From positions 4,712,001-4,776,000 of the forward strand of contig JAMKCF010000020.1 in the NCBI GenBank assembly GCA_023634235.1: a stretch of 64,000 nucleotides of DNA. The letters run 5' to 3'. The translations under genes and the position numbers were made by a program. Below the pieces are notes generated by a model. That model searched no databases, was not told the DNA's origin, and saw only the letters and a list, made by a program, of their open reading frames with translations. Shown here piece after piece: positions 11,795 to 22,849 of the stretch; the stretch's first letter is position 1; each line of letters opens with the position of its first letter. This DNA comes from Pisaster brevispinus (taxonomy: Eukaryota > Echinodermata > Asteroidea > Forcipulatida > Asteriidae).

Positions 11795-12795
11795 GACGGC
11801 ACAGGTTGTGCTGATTAGTAAACTCACTGCTACACTCCAACCACTATAGGTCATCCTTGTGATGGCCCAGACTGTGCTGATAAGTTAACCCACTGCACTC
11901 CAACCACTGCAGGTGATCCATTTGACGGCAAAAATTGTACTGATTAGTAAACTCACTGCTACACTCCTACCACTGCAGGTCATCAATGTGACGGCACAGT
12001 TTGTGCTTTTAAGTAAACTTACTGCTGCACTGCAACCCCTGCAGGTCATCCATGTGATGGTCGAGTTGTGCTGATAAGTACACTCACTGCACTCCTACCA
12101 CTGCAGGTCAGCCATTTGACGGCAAAAGTTGTGCTGATTAGTAAACTCACTGCTACACTCCTACCACTGCAGGTCATCAATGTGACGGCACAGTTTGTGC
12201 TTTTAAGTAAACTTACTGCTGCACTGCAACCCCTGCAGGCCATCCATGTGTTGGCACAGATTGTGCTGACAAGTAAACTCACTGCACTCCAACCACTGCA
12301 GGTCAGCAATGTGACGGCACAGGTTGTGCTGATTAGTAAACTCACTTGACTCCAACCACTGCTGGTCATTCATAAAACGGCACAGGTAGTGCTGATGAGA
12401 AAACTCACTGTGCTCCAACCACTGCAGGTCAGCCATATGACAGCACAGATTGTGCTGATAAGTAAACCAACTGCACTCCAACCACTGCAGGTCATCCATG
12501 TGACGGCACAGGCTATGATGATTAGTAAACTCACTGCTACACTCCAACCACTGCAGATCATCCATGTGACAGCACAGATTATGCTGATTAGTAAATTCCC
12601 TGCTACACTCCAGCCACTGCAGGTCCTCCATGTGACGGCACAGGTTGTGCTGATTAGTAAACTCACTGCTACACTCCAATCACTGCAAGTCATTCGTGTG
12701 ACGGCACAGATTGTGCGGATTAGTAAAGTAACTGCCGCACTTCAACCACTGCAAGTCATCCATGTGACGGCACAGGGTGTGCTGATTAGTAAACC

Positions 12796-12875
12796 TTATC
12801 AGCACAATCTGTGCCGTCACATGGATGACCTACAGTGGTTGGAGTGTAGCAGTGAGTTTACTTATCAGCACAGTA
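12796..12875 (-). repeat. Inverted unit 3 of the 66-bp satellite
   Basis: Third near-identical inverted unit, 1,080 bp after the second, in the same local context (GTAAACC before it, GGCACAGGTTGTGCTG after it). Confidence 0.85.
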
Positions 12876-13179
12876 TCGGCACAGGTTGTGCTGATTAGTA
12901 AACTCACTGCTACACTCCAACCACTATAGGTCATCCTTGTGACGGCACAGTTTGTGCTTTTAAGTAAACTTACTGCTGCACTGCAACCACTGCAGGTCAT
13001 CCATGTGTTGGCTGAGTTGTGCTGATTAGTAAACTCACTGCTACACCCCAGGCACCGCAGGTCATTCATGTGACAGCATTGGTTGTGGTACTGTTGTGTT
13101 GATTAATTGTATGGAAAAGAATTGACATTGGCATTTATAATCATTAATGTTTTTTTTTGTTTTTTTTTATATCTTACAG

Positions 13180-13286
13180 CTCTCTTTATTTGGATCCAGT
13201 TTTTATTTTTCCTTCACTGGTTTTTCATCATGCGTAATCTTTTCATCAGCCTCCCTGAGTGTAGAACAATATTGTATGTGATGCAG
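13180..13286 (+). ncRNA. Exon-like module, type B copy 1
   Basis: Acceptor TTTATATCTTACAG and donor GATGCAG|GTAAGAAGC bound a 107-bp segment (CTCTCTTTATTTGGATCC ... CATCAGCCTCCCTGAGTGTAG). Related segments occur at 13,882, 14,202-14,306 and 15,876-15,981, and a distant relative at 18,178-18,269. Both splice signals are kept while the interior drifts, as expected of a repeatedly duplicated non-coding exon. Expression is inferred. Confidence 0.45.
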
Positions 13287-13599
13287 GTAAGAAGCAAGTC
13301 CTGGTTTGTTATCTTTAGTTTGTGAAACTTAGTTTTTAAATATTTGCTGCCTGTGTTTTAAAAATGCAAGATGCCTTTAAAATGATATGTTTTAGTGGGG
13401 TAGCATTAACTGTCAAGTTTTGTTTCAGAGATTACTAGTTGTCTCTCACATGAGTTTACAGAATTTTACCATTTCAAATTTGTAGCAGAATTTGCTGAGT
13501 ACCAAAAGACGTTTGTTTGCCATTTCAAATTCAAACATTTTGTTGATGTTACCAGTCTGTAGCACTGTAATCATTCAGTCGAATCAATTTTTCTGGTGT

Positions 13600-13795
13600 A
13601 AAAGCAACTCACTGTCACTCAAAACCACTGCAGGTTATCCTTGTGACGGCTCAGGTTGTGCTGATAAGTAAACTTACTGCACTCCAACCACTGCAGGTCA
13701 TCCATGTGACAGCACAGGCTATGCTGATAAGTAAACTCACTGCTACACTCCAACCGTTGCAGGTCATCCATGTGACGGCACAGGCTGTTGTAATT
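13600..13795. repeat. 63/66-bp satellite, block 3
   Basis: Three units of the satellite follow a module intron (TCTGGTGTAAAAGCAACTCAC). It shows satellite units nested between exon-like modules. Confidence 0.85.
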
Positions 13796-13881
13796 ATGTG
13801 TAGGTTTATTGCTTGGACAATAATGAATCTTGGCATTTTATATTATTAATATGGTTTCTCTTTCTTGTTCGAATCTCACAG

Positions 13882-14100
13882 CTCTCTTATCTGAATCTTG
13901 TGTTTTTAAATTTAAACGTTTTTTTGTCTAAACCAGTCAGTAATACTGTGCTCGTTCAGTTTAATCAACTTTGTTCTGGTGTGAAAGAACCTCACTGCTA
14001 TACTTACTACTTTAGGTCATCCTTGTGACAGTGCATGCTGTGCTGATTAGTAAACTCACTGCTTCACTCCAATGACTGCATGTCATCAATGTGACGGCAC
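13882..14100 (+). other. Degenerate type B module plus satellite remnants
   Basis: An acceptor-like GAATCTCACAG precedes CTCTCTTATCTGAATC, matching the start of the type B module, but no donor follows at the expected place. Two diverged satellite units lie at about 14,000-14,100. Confidence 0.35.
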
Positions 14101-14201
14101 GAGTTGCTGTACTGTTGTGATGATTTGTTGCGTGAAAAAGAATTGGCTTTGGCATTAATAATCATGATAGGGGCTTTTTCTTTCTTGTTTATATCTTACG
14201 G

Positions 14202-14306
14202 CCCTCTCATCTGGATCCTGCTTTCAATTCTCATTGACTGTCGTTTCATCATGAAGAACATTTTGAGCAGCCTTCCTGAGTGTAGATCAACATTTTTGTG
14301 ATGCGG
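14202..14306 (+). ncRNA. Exon-like module, type B copy with mutated acceptor
   Basis: The sequence is nearly identical to the module at 15,876-15,981, but the acceptor reads TATATCTTACGG where the other copy has TATATCTTACAG. The donor GATGCGG|GTAAGAAGC is intact. If these are real exons, this copy should be skipped. Confidence 0.4.
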
Positions 14307-14624
14307 GTAAGAAGCACGTTCTAGTTTGCTAACTTAAAATTTAGCATTTGTGTTTTAAAATAAATTATTGGCTACCGATGTATTGAAAAATCAAAATGCT
14401 TTTAAAAACATAAATTGTTAGTGGTGTTGCATTTGTATATCTCAAGGTTTTCAAGGTTATAGGTTGTCTTCCACATGAGGTTACCGCTTCAAATTTACTG
14501 CAGAGCTTGGCTGATTAGGAAAAGACTCTTGCTAGCCAATTTTAATTAAAACAATTTTTTGTTGATACAACTCTGTAATACTGTAATTGTGCAACTGAAT
14601 CAATTTTATGCTGGAGTAAACAAA

Positions 14625-15260
14625 ACTCACTGCAGGTCATCCATTGTGACGGCACAGATTTTGCTGATTAGTAAACTCACTGTTACACTCCAACCACTGC
14701 TGGTCATCCATGTGACGGCACAGGTTGTTATGCTAGTAAGCTCACTGCAAAAACTAATCTTTGCTGGTCATCCTTGTGACAGCACAGGTTGCACTGATAA
14801 ATAAACTCACTGCTACACTCCAACCACTGCAGGTCATCCTTGCGACGGCACAAGTTGTGCTGAATAGTATACCTTATTAGCACAATCTGTGCCGTCACAT
14901 GGATGACCTACAGTGGTTGGAGTGTAGCAGTGAGTTTACTTATCAGCATAGTGACGGCACAGGTTGTGCTAAAAAGTAAACTCACTCCCAAACTCCAACC
15001 ACTGCTGGTCATTCCTGGAATGGCACAATTGTGCTGATTAGTAAACTAACTGCCACACTCCAACCACTGCTGGTCATCCATGTGACAGCACAGGTTGTGC
15101 TAAAAAGTAAACCCACTGCCAAACTCCAACCACTGCTAGTCATTCCTGGAATGGCACAATTGTGCTGATTAGTAAACTAACTGCCACACTCCAACCACTG
15201 CTGGTCATCCATGTGACAGCACAGGTTGTGCTGAATAGTAAACTAAGCAGTACACTCAAA
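14625..15260. repeat. 63/66-bp satellite, block 4
   Basis: About nine diverged units, including an inverted one at 14,875-14,950. Two adjacent copies of a roughly 120-bp segment (AAACTCCAACCACTGCTGG, CATTCCTGGAATGGCAC) indicate a local recent duplication near 14,990-15,230. Confidence 0.85.
14875..14950 (-). repeat. Inverted unit 4 of the 66-bp satellite
   Basis: Same inverted unit as at 10,661, 11,716 and 12,796. It lies 2,079 bp after the third, about twice the higher-order spacing. Confidence 0.8.
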
Positions 15261-15549
15261 CCACTTAAAATTTGTAAAGACCGGTTACCACCTCAAAGAA
15301 ATATCTTTTTTTACTTAAGATCAACCCAGAAGTACGAACAGTTCATGTGACACACCAAGCAATTTGCTAACACTGCCCTCCCACAAATTGTTAACATTTT
15401 AAATGCTCCGTAATTAATTCTTGTGTGTATTCCCTTTTTTACAATAATTGTCCACAACATTTTTAACAGTCTTTAATGCTCTTTTATATTAGTGTCTGAT
15501 TATTTGTATGTAATTTTCCTTCGGTCCTATTTAAATGTAATTTTGTAGA
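15261..15549. other. Unassigned AT-rich spacer
   Basis: No gene or repeat was recognised between two satellite blocks. Confidence 0.4.
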
Positions 15550-15775
15550 TTTTATTCCAAGCACTGCAGGTCTTCCATTTGATTCTGCTGATTAGTAAAC
15601 CAACTGCATTCCAACCACTGCAGGCCATCCATGTGACAGCACTAGTTGTGCTGATTAGTAAACTCACTGCTACACGCCAATCACTGCTGGTCATTCGTGT
15701 GACGGCACAGATTGTGCGGATTAGTAAAGTAACTGCTGCACTCCAATGACTGCATGTCATCAATGTGACGGCACG
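15550..15775. repeat. 63/66-bp satellite, block 5
   Basis: Three to four units of the satellite lead directly into a duplicated module intron (TTGTGATGATTTGTTG). Confidence 0.85.
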
Positions 15776-15875
15776 AGTTGCTGTACTGTTGTGATGATTT
15801 GTTGTATGAAAAAGAATTGGCTTTGGCATTAATAATCATGAAAGGGGCTTTTTCTTTCTTGTTTATATCTTACAG

Positions 15876-15981
15876 CCCTCTCATCTGGATCCTGCTTTCA
15901 ATTCTCATTGACTGTCGTTTCATCATGAAGATCATTTTGTGCAGCCTTCCTGAGTGTAGATCAATATTTTTTCTGATGCGG
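15876..15981 (+). ncRNA. Exon-like module, type B copy 3
   Basis: Acceptor GTTTATATCTTACAG and donor GATGCGG|GTAAGAAGC bound 106 bp, the same length as the 13,180 copy to within one base. The whole surrounding 500-600 bp is duplicated from 14,100-14,640, so exon plus intron moved as one block. No conserved protein frame. Confidence 0.45.
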
Positions 15982-16344
15982 GTAAGAAGCATGTTCTAGT
16001 TTCCTATCTTAAAATTTAGAATTTGTGTTTTAAAATAAATTATTGGCTACCTATGTATTGAGAAATCATTACGCTTTTAAAAACATAAATTTTTAGTGGT
16101 GTTGCATTTGTAAATCTTAAGTTTTCAAGATTATCTTTTCAAGATTATAGGTTGAAAATAATATTACAAAAGTTTTACCACTTCAAGTTTACCACTTTTA
16201 CCACTTCAAATTTATTGCGGAGCTTGGCTGGTTACGAAAAGACTTTTGCTAGCTATTTTTAATTAAAACAATTTTTTGTTGATACAAGTCTGTATTACTG
16301 TAATCGTGCAGTTGAATCAATTTTATTCTGGAGTAAACAAAACT

Positions 16345-16590
16345 CACTGCAGGTCATCCATTGTGACGGCACAGATTTTGCTGATTAGTAAACTCACTGC
16401 TACACTCCAACCACTGCAGGTCATCCATGTGACGGCACAGGTTGTTATGCTAGTAAACTCACTGCTAAACTAATCTTTGCTGGTCATCCTTGTGACGGCA
16501 CAGGTTGCGCTGATAAATAAATTCACTGCTACACTCCAACCACTGCAGGTTATGCTTGCGACGGCACTGGTTGTGCTGACTAGTATTTTT
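16345..16590. repeat. 63/66-bp satellite, block 6
   Basis: The last units of the satellite, ending in GTGACGTGG|GTAAGAAGCAC. This resembles the donor end of the type B module, so satellite and module sequences are joined here by rearrangement. Confidence 0.8.
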
Positions 16591-16599
16591 GTGACGTGG

Positions 16600-16955
16600 G
16601 TAAGAAGCACATCCTTGTTATGTTATTCGAAGTTTACAAAATCGTATTTTAAAATTACTTGCTGCCTCTGTCTTGAAAATACAAAATCCTTTTCAAATCA
16701 TACGTTTTTATCTGTGTTTTAGGAATTTGTAAATCTGTTTTTTCCCCTTTTTTTATTAAAGATATTAACTACTTCAGAATTATCGGAGAGCATGGCTGAT
16801 TACCAAAAGATACTTGTTAATTCCACAGTTTGTTTTGTTTGTACTAGTTTGTAATACTGTAATCTTTCAGTTGAATCAACTTTGTTTCAGTGTAAAATAA
16901 AATTGCATTTAACCATTTCTTGTTTATTTCCCAAATCCTGAACTATTCGTATCTT
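16600..16955. other. Module intron-like DNA
   Basis: The order of phrases (TTGCTGCCTCTGTCTTG, CATGGCTGATTACCAAAAG, TTTGTAATACTGTAATC, TTGAATCAACTTTG) parallels that found after the type B modules at 13,330-13,600 and 14,340-14,610, so this is another diverged copy of that intron. Confidence 0.5.
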
Positions 16956-16959
16956 AGGC

Positions 16960-17105
16960 TCTACCCATAGACCAGGATTTGATGAACATTTCATACTCAA
17001 TGATTTGTGAGGTCTGTGCACATTCACTGGCTATTCTGGTTGGATTTGAACCCACACCCCTCGCTATCTAGAGATGATGTCTCACCGTTAAACCACTGTA
17101 CTTTC
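16960..17105 (-). mobile_element. tRNA-derived SINE-like relic
   Basis: On the - strand, GTTTAACGGTGAGACATC (A-box-like) is followed by GTGTGGGTTCAAATCC (B-box-like). The head matches that of the relic at 3,337 on the + strand. Confidence 0.6.
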
Positions 17106-17599
17106 TGTTGAAAAGAGGCCAGTTTGAATACTATAAAAGCACTCCACACCTAATACGTCACTTTTACTTAAAATACCCAGCTGTCGGACAAACATTCCAA
17201 CACTTACATGATTACCACATCATCGAGGCACCAAACTGCGCTAGTAGTATAGTCACTACATGCAAGTGAACATAAAACAAAGACATGTATGCATTTTTAG
17301 GATTTTTTTAATGATGCTTTTTAGTGAAATTTGATCTGGTACTTGGCTAATATTTTTAGCAATAGTGCACAGTGCTATTGAAGGAATAGTTGCATTGACA
17401 GTAAAGAACATTATTTTATTTTTACCCTTCCAACATTTTAAGATCAGCTGTGCATGCTCAGTGCTTTCTAAGTCCTGCTGAAGAAAATCCACAGCCTACT
17501 CAGGCGGGATTTGACTACCCCTGGATTCTAGACATTCTTTCATTGTGTTGAGTTGTTGCTTAGACCTTATGCAGATGACGTCATTTGTGGTAAGAGGTG

Positions 17600-18048
17600 C
17601 TCTCGCCTAGATATAAAGGAGAGGTTGTTCGATGGCCACTCCTGTAGACTTCCCATGCAATTCCATTTTTTTTTAAATTTGTTTTTTGATGAGATATCGC
17701 CCAACTTACAAGGCCGGAGGGCCACATCAAGTTGAGGGCTACACTTAACTGATTTGGGCTGTCAACCCATATCAACTGTCACCAGAGGCACGTTGCCCCT
17801 ACTCCTGGTGCTGAAACAGGGTTACCCCCTTCACAGTCCGTAAGGATATAGGCATGGGTATCATCCACTGGGAGCCTGGCTGGTAGAGCAGAATGCACTA
17901 CCTTCCCAACTTTTTACGAAGCAATTATGGTTAAGTGCCTTGCTCAAGGGCACAAGTGTCATGACCGGGATTCGAACCCACTCTCTGCTGCTGACAGCAC
18001 CGGAGCTTGGGTCCGGTGAACTAGACCGCTTGGCCACGACACGCCACA
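17600..18048 (-). mobile_element. tRNA-Leu-derived SINE
   Basis: On the - strand: GTCGTGGCCAAGCGGTC (A box), CCCAAGCTCCGGTG in the anticodon-arm position, a perfect B box GGGTTCGAATCCCGG, and the body phrase TTGAGCAAGGCACTTAACC. The distal body (TGATGTGGCCCTCCGG, GATATCTCATC) differs from the 4,172 copy, so it may be another subfamily. The 3' boundary is uncertain. Confidence 0.75.
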
Positions 18049-18177
18049 TTGTTTAATCATAGGTTTACCTTAATGAAGGCGGCACGATGACATCAATGCA
18101 TAAGGTCTATGAAAAGAATTGACCTTAACGTAGATATTCTAAAAATTTTGAAACTCTGTCTTATTTACGTTTTCCAG

Positions 18178-18269
18178 ACCTCTTGTCCAGATCCGATCCA
18201 ATTTCTCCTTCACTTCCTGAAGTAATTGAGTGAGCAGAGTGAGCAGAATTAAGTTCCCACTGCAAATGG
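18178..18269 (+). ncRNA. Exon-like segment related to type B
   Basis: Acceptor TTTACGTTTTCCAG and donor AAATGG|GTAAGAATTG bound 92 bp beginning ACCTCTTGTCCAGATCC, which parallels CCCTCTCATCTGGATCC in the type B modules. The preceding intron shares AAAAGAATTGACCTT with AAAAGAATTGGCTTT of type B. It is the most diverged copy. Confidence 0.35.
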
Positions 18270-18299
18270 GTAAGAATTGTCTATCTGTTGACAATCTTT

Positions 18300-20700
18300 T
18301 TTCCGTCGGGACATTTTGTTAAATTTCTAAAATGTTGATAGCTGGCCTGTAGGTTAAAAACATTTTCCAGGCATCCTTGTATTAAAAAGTAGTAGTAGTA
18401 TTTAAGACATTTTTAAGAAATCCACAATGGTTTCCAAGACAATTGGTCTAGCTTGACCTACCATGATCTTACAGTAAGTGAGATTAAATTTAGAGAAGAT
18501 CTTGTTTAAGGTCACCAAAAGTTTAGCTTAAAACGTCCGTTTATAAAACATTTCAGTAATACTCTGTCTAAAAGGCTTTCATCTTTGAGAAATAAAACTT
18601 TGTTCGGTTCTCTAGTATTAATGATGTTCATGATAATGTCAACAAGCATTACAAAACACTCCTTTTTTAAGCTTGAATGATTGCCAAAGCTCAGCATCAA
18701 ACTAAAACTTGTAAACAAGTTGAGTAATAATGTTGTCTGAAATGCCGTCTTCTTTGACAAAACAAGTTGACGTTGATCTCTCTTATTTTTGCTGTTGATG
18801 ATTATCTCAACATGCATCACAAAACAACCATTTCAAGCAGATTTCTCAAAAACCAAAGCAACTATTTTCGTAATTGTTCATGTCTATTAAAGACAAGAAA
18901 AGGTACTCCTAAATAACTGTTCTTCTGGTGTTTTAAACTAGATACTCGTACTTAGTTATACTTTGCATGAAAAGTAAAACCTAAATTTAACATCCCATCT
19001 GAAGGAAATGATTACATATAATTGAGTAAAACTCAATAAAAATTGTTTCATAATGTTTACAAATTTTTAAAATTGTTATCAGTGTCATGCTGGACAAAAA
19101 TGCTGCATATCAAGAAAAGCCCCTTTAGCGCCTAGGAATCAAAACCGCACTGTGTTGTCACACTACGGACTCGATCAAAACGGACTCGATCAAAACGGAC
19201 TCGATCAAAACATTGGTAAGGCATTGGTAAATTAGTAGCAGCGAAGATAAACAATCTTCATTCAGTCCATGTCATAACACTGACATAACACTGACCATGT
19301 CATAACACTGACTGGTTTTACGCTGGTTTTCTGAGGAACTGGTACTTCATTGTTGAATTCACTTTTCATTTTTTGGACCTTTGCTAGGAACCATGCAGGG
19401 TGTTACCAACAGCGCGAAAAAAAAAACTAGTTCAAAATTCGAAGTTGGGGGGTGGGTAGTTTTTCTGATCAAAGTTTTTTTTAAATTACAGGGAGGAAAA
19501 CTTCGCACTTTTGACCAAATAATAACTAAACAAGAAAATATGCAAGGAATTTGAACTAGTTTTAGTGATTTCGTTCCAGTTCATCTTTAATGAAGCAGTT
19601 GTGGTCAAGTTTTTGTTCACACTATTTGCTGAAGTGGTAACTGTTACTTTCTCTGACTCTACAAAGAATCTTCTCTAAAGATCATGAATGCGTAACTCCC
19701 AAGGCATCTCGTTCCTGTTTGAAAGCCAACAAACTTTCTCTTGAAATTCTGGGTCCAATTATGTAATGTAAACTAAGAATAGCAGTTTTATATAGAAAGT
19801 TGTAGGCCCCTAAGCTGTCATGGCATTGCATGACAAATCCCCTAGTTAATTTAAAACTACAAATAAATCCTGACATTTTTTCATGCCAATCAGCAAAGTA
19901 CAAATTATTTGCTTGTTACATGTTGAGAAAAAGTTCTGTATGCACTGCGCTTGTATTATGGCATCTGCAAAAGTTTTTGTATGTTTTCTCTCTTTTTTTT
20001 TTTTTAAGGCACCATCTGTCAACATTTTTTCAGAGAACAAATTTTGTTTGTTTGTGAGAAACAAGTGCAATTTTACAATAAAACTTTATTTATGCCCTTC
20101 ACACCAACAGCACAAAGATCTATTCTTCACATTAATAATCTTTACATCACCCAGGCTCTCTCCAAATAGTTTCAGTTATTGACCACAAACTATCTTGGTT
20201 TTACTTTGTTTCGGGGGCGGGGCAGTGACATCAACTCATGACAATCATAGGTGTCCTGCCAGCTCACGTAACAAAGCACATCTTTATGTACCTTACACTC
20301 ACTCATCACAATCATTTAAAAAAAAATTGTTTATACAGGCATCCTCTCTGCAATGCCAGTGAAGAATCTGCTAGGTAACTCTCATCTGTTGTTATAAACA
20401 AATAAATTCCCAACTTGAGACTTGCTTTTCATTTTGTTTTTCAGCAAATGTTTTTCTTCTTCTGTCCATGCATACCTTTGTAGCGTATCTGTCAGTTGTC
20501 ATGATTAGGTTCTGTCTAGATCCAACTGTTTGTTTGTTTTTCTTCTTAGTTCTGTTTTGTACCAGTCCCCCAAGGCATTTTGGCAGGAGCCTAGGCCTCT
20601 GAAAGATGCCTTCCTACCAACATTATTTTCATTTCTTACATCCTGTTGATAGTCCCATTTAGTTTCTCATGTGTTTTCTTCTTGATTCATTTTGTTGTCA
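18300..20700. other. Unassigned DNA with short repeats
   Basis: No gene was recognised. A 15-bp unit GGACTCGATCAAAAC occurs three times at 19,167-19,211, and a TCATAACACTGAC motif recurs at 19,270-19,312. The rest is AT-rich with short frames only. Confidence 0.45.
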
Positions 20701-20744
20701 TTTAGTTTGGAAACAAATGTGAATTGAATGGAATTGAACAAGGA

Positions 20745-20830
20745 AAGAAGTGTCATGTTTCGGATTGGAACCCACACTCTGAAAATATTAGAACACGAGT
20801 CCATTGAAACAGACCACTCAGCCAGAATAA
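20745..20830 (-). mobile_element. SINE relic
   Basis: AAGTGTCATGTTTCGGATTGG then AACCCACACTCTG is the reverse complement of a decayed B box and adjoining body of the tRNA-Leu SINE family. Confidence 0.55.
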
Positions 20831-20918
20831 CACAGGAACTAAATATTGAATGAAAACAGTTTTTTTTAATGAGACATGTTTCATTTGTTAACATTTTTTC
20901 AGGTGTCATATTTTGCAG

Positions 20919-21016
20919 ACATCCTGTTCAAGAAGTGGTTTGACTGTTGCCATTCACTGATGTTGAAGGAGATATTGAGCTGCCTCTCTGAGTGAAGTCA
21001 TCTTTCCATACACTTA
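20919..21016 (+). ncRNA. Exon-like module, type A copy 2
   Basis: Acceptor GTGTCATATTTTGCAG and donor CACTTA|GTAAGTCT bound 98 bp. The core (GACTGTTGCCATTCACTGATG, GGAGATATTGAGCTGCC, TCTCTGAGTGAAGTCA) matches the modules at 9,732 and 22,755. No shared reading frame. Confidence 0.45.
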
Positions 21017-21732
21017 GTAAGTCTAGCATTTTGAGCTGGTATTCTATCTCATGCCCCAGGCATTGAAACTGTATCTCTTCCATTGATGTTTCCCTTCTAC
21101 ATTTATAGTTATTCACCAAATATATGTGACTCGCTCCCCATGCTAAAATCAGGCCATTCTCAATAATAGTGAAATGGCATTAAGATTGAGACATTTGAAA
21201 CATTAGCCATGATATCAATGTGTTGTGACATCCCAAAGAGGAACTCCAAGGTCAAATTCTGTTTTGTGATTCATTCAATTTTCATTAGGTAGAGGTCATC
21301 ATGAAAGTCTGGAAAAAATTACCTGACTCTAATCTCGTGTCATTTTGTCTAATATTTGTTCACAGCAAAATTTCAAACCTGATTTCATTGCACTTAAAAA
21401 ACAAATGGGTTTGCAAAACAAAGAGGTTTTTTTTCCAGTCAGAAGGTCAAATTGAATGCCGTTTTGATTGATCATCATCAAGATCCACGACTGAACTAAA
21501 AATTCTCTGTACAAAAATATACAGACCAGATTTTGAAATGTGATGCCATTGAACTATTTTTGGATTAAAAAATTGCACTTTTAAGTGCAACTTTTAAGTG
21601 CAACCCCTTAAAAGGGGTTTCAAACACAGTGACATTTTACACTGTTTTAACGTGAGGTCAGAGACTTTTCAGTTTTCCCCCATTTCCATGTGCTTTATCT
21701 ACATTTTGTAATCATTTTCACTAAGTTTGGCT

Positions 21733-21812
21733 GAGAATTCCGCGATAAGCAGGGCCTTGAAATTGGACCCCTTGATCTATTTTTTCATTGCTCTGCTTAG
21801 CACGGAATTCTG
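21733..21812. repeat. Short inverted repeat pair
   Basis: GAGAATTCCGCGATAAGCAG (21,733-21,752) is nearly the reverse complement of CTGCTTAGCACGGAATTCTG (21,793-21,812), with a 40-bp spacer. A third related piece (GGTAAGCAGTGTCGTGAAATT) follows near 21,869. CTGCTTAGCA...GAATT repeats are, as I recall, common in sea urchin and related genomes. Confidence 0.6.
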
Positions 21813-21971
21813 TAAGGGGAAATCCGCTTACAGATTCATGTGCCTACAGGGCTTAGTAGTTCTGAGGTATGGTAAGCAGTGTCGTGAAATTGGCAGGGCC
21901 CAGATAGATCTCTATACTGTGACATGTGTAGAGATCATTTATGTCAGGGTTTTATCATAAGTTCCATTTTG

Positions 21972-22050
21972 CCCACCCAGAATTTTTGGTCTGTCTGAGT
22001 AGTATATATAGAATTTAATTATTTCACTATAAAATGGGATCAGACCAAGC
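21972..22050. repeat. Dispersed repeat copy 1
   Basis: CACCCAGAATTTTTGGTCTG ... TTCACTATAAAATGGGATC, then AGACCAA, is matched by a second copy at 25,150-25,239. The ends GGTCTG and CAGACC are complementary, suggesting a small foldback element. Confidence 0.5.
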
Positions 22051-22754
22051 TCCTACTTAACCTCATTTTTGTCTCATTGATTTTAAAGGGTAGTGGACAA
22101 AATGGCTTCCCTAAAGTCTGTGTTATTGAGGGCATGAATGAAATGCCCAACAATTTCTCTTGAGTGGAAAACAAATCCACAGATGGTAAGCACTTCACCT
22201 CTATCCATTTCTTTTGGAACTTTTGTTGATCTTGTTGGTGAAACAAGGTCTCCCACTGTACTAGTATAGCCCCCTCACCACCTACCGCCACCATCATTTT
22301 TGCAATCATTTTCACTATCTCAGAGTGAGATAAGTTTGGTCTCAACACTTTGACTTGCCTGCTCTAGTCATCGTCAGGAGACTGATGAATCTACCCCATG
22401 GCAGTAGGCAGGAGTTGTAAGCAGGGCAGGCTTTTTCAAAAGTTCTCTTATGTCACTCAGGGATTGTTTAGATAGTTATGAGGACCCCCTCCTCCTCTCC
22501 GCAAACAACAAATTTATTCTGCAGCAGTGCATCAATTTATAGGATTAGTTTGTATCGGAAACATGTACTTGGAGACAGTGGACAATATTCGGCGATAACG
22601 TAAACCAAAAAGCACAATACTCCACCTTGCAGTGCATCAAAATTTACATGCCAAAGTTGCATCATGATATATTGATTGAATTCAGCCAGTTCACAAAACA
22701 TGTCATGCATCTGTTATCAATCGTGAAGAGCTTTTCATGTTTCATATTTTGCAG

Positions 22755-22844
22755 GCATCCTGTTCAAAAAGTTGTTTGAGTGTTGCCGTTCAGTGATGTT
22801 ACATCATAAAGGAGATATTGAGCTGCCCTGAGTGAAACCAACAG
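22755..22844 (+). ncRNA. Exon-like module, type A copy 3
   Basis: Acceptor TTTCATATTTTGCAG and a consensus donor AACAG|GTAAGTCTTGCC bound 90 bp. The 70 bp upstream (AGCCAGTTCACAAAACATG, TCATGCATCTGTTATCAAT) also matches the region before the 9,732 copy. This copy has the strongest splice signals of type A. Confidence 0.5.
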
Positions 22845-22849
22845 GTAAG

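Larger units (their letters stand above)
11225..13085. repeat. 63/66-bp satellite, block 2
   Basis: About 28 units of the satellite described at 10,150. Segments recur in the same order with the same private substitutions (for example TGACTCCAACCACTGCTGG then GTCATTCATAAAAC near 10,350 and 12,350), showing higher-order duplication. Inverted units lie at 11,716-11,794 and 12,796-12,875. Confidence 0.9.

Noticed and set aside
11114..11818. 234-codon frame and several 100-190-codon frames in the 66-bp satellite
   Set aside because: All frames stay open because unit lengths are multiples of three; both strands are open equally and there are no gene signals.
14115..14130. GTGATGA as a C box of an intronic C/D snoRNA
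   Set aside because: No D box (CTGA) at suitable distance and no terminal stem in either duplicate (14,115 or 15,790).
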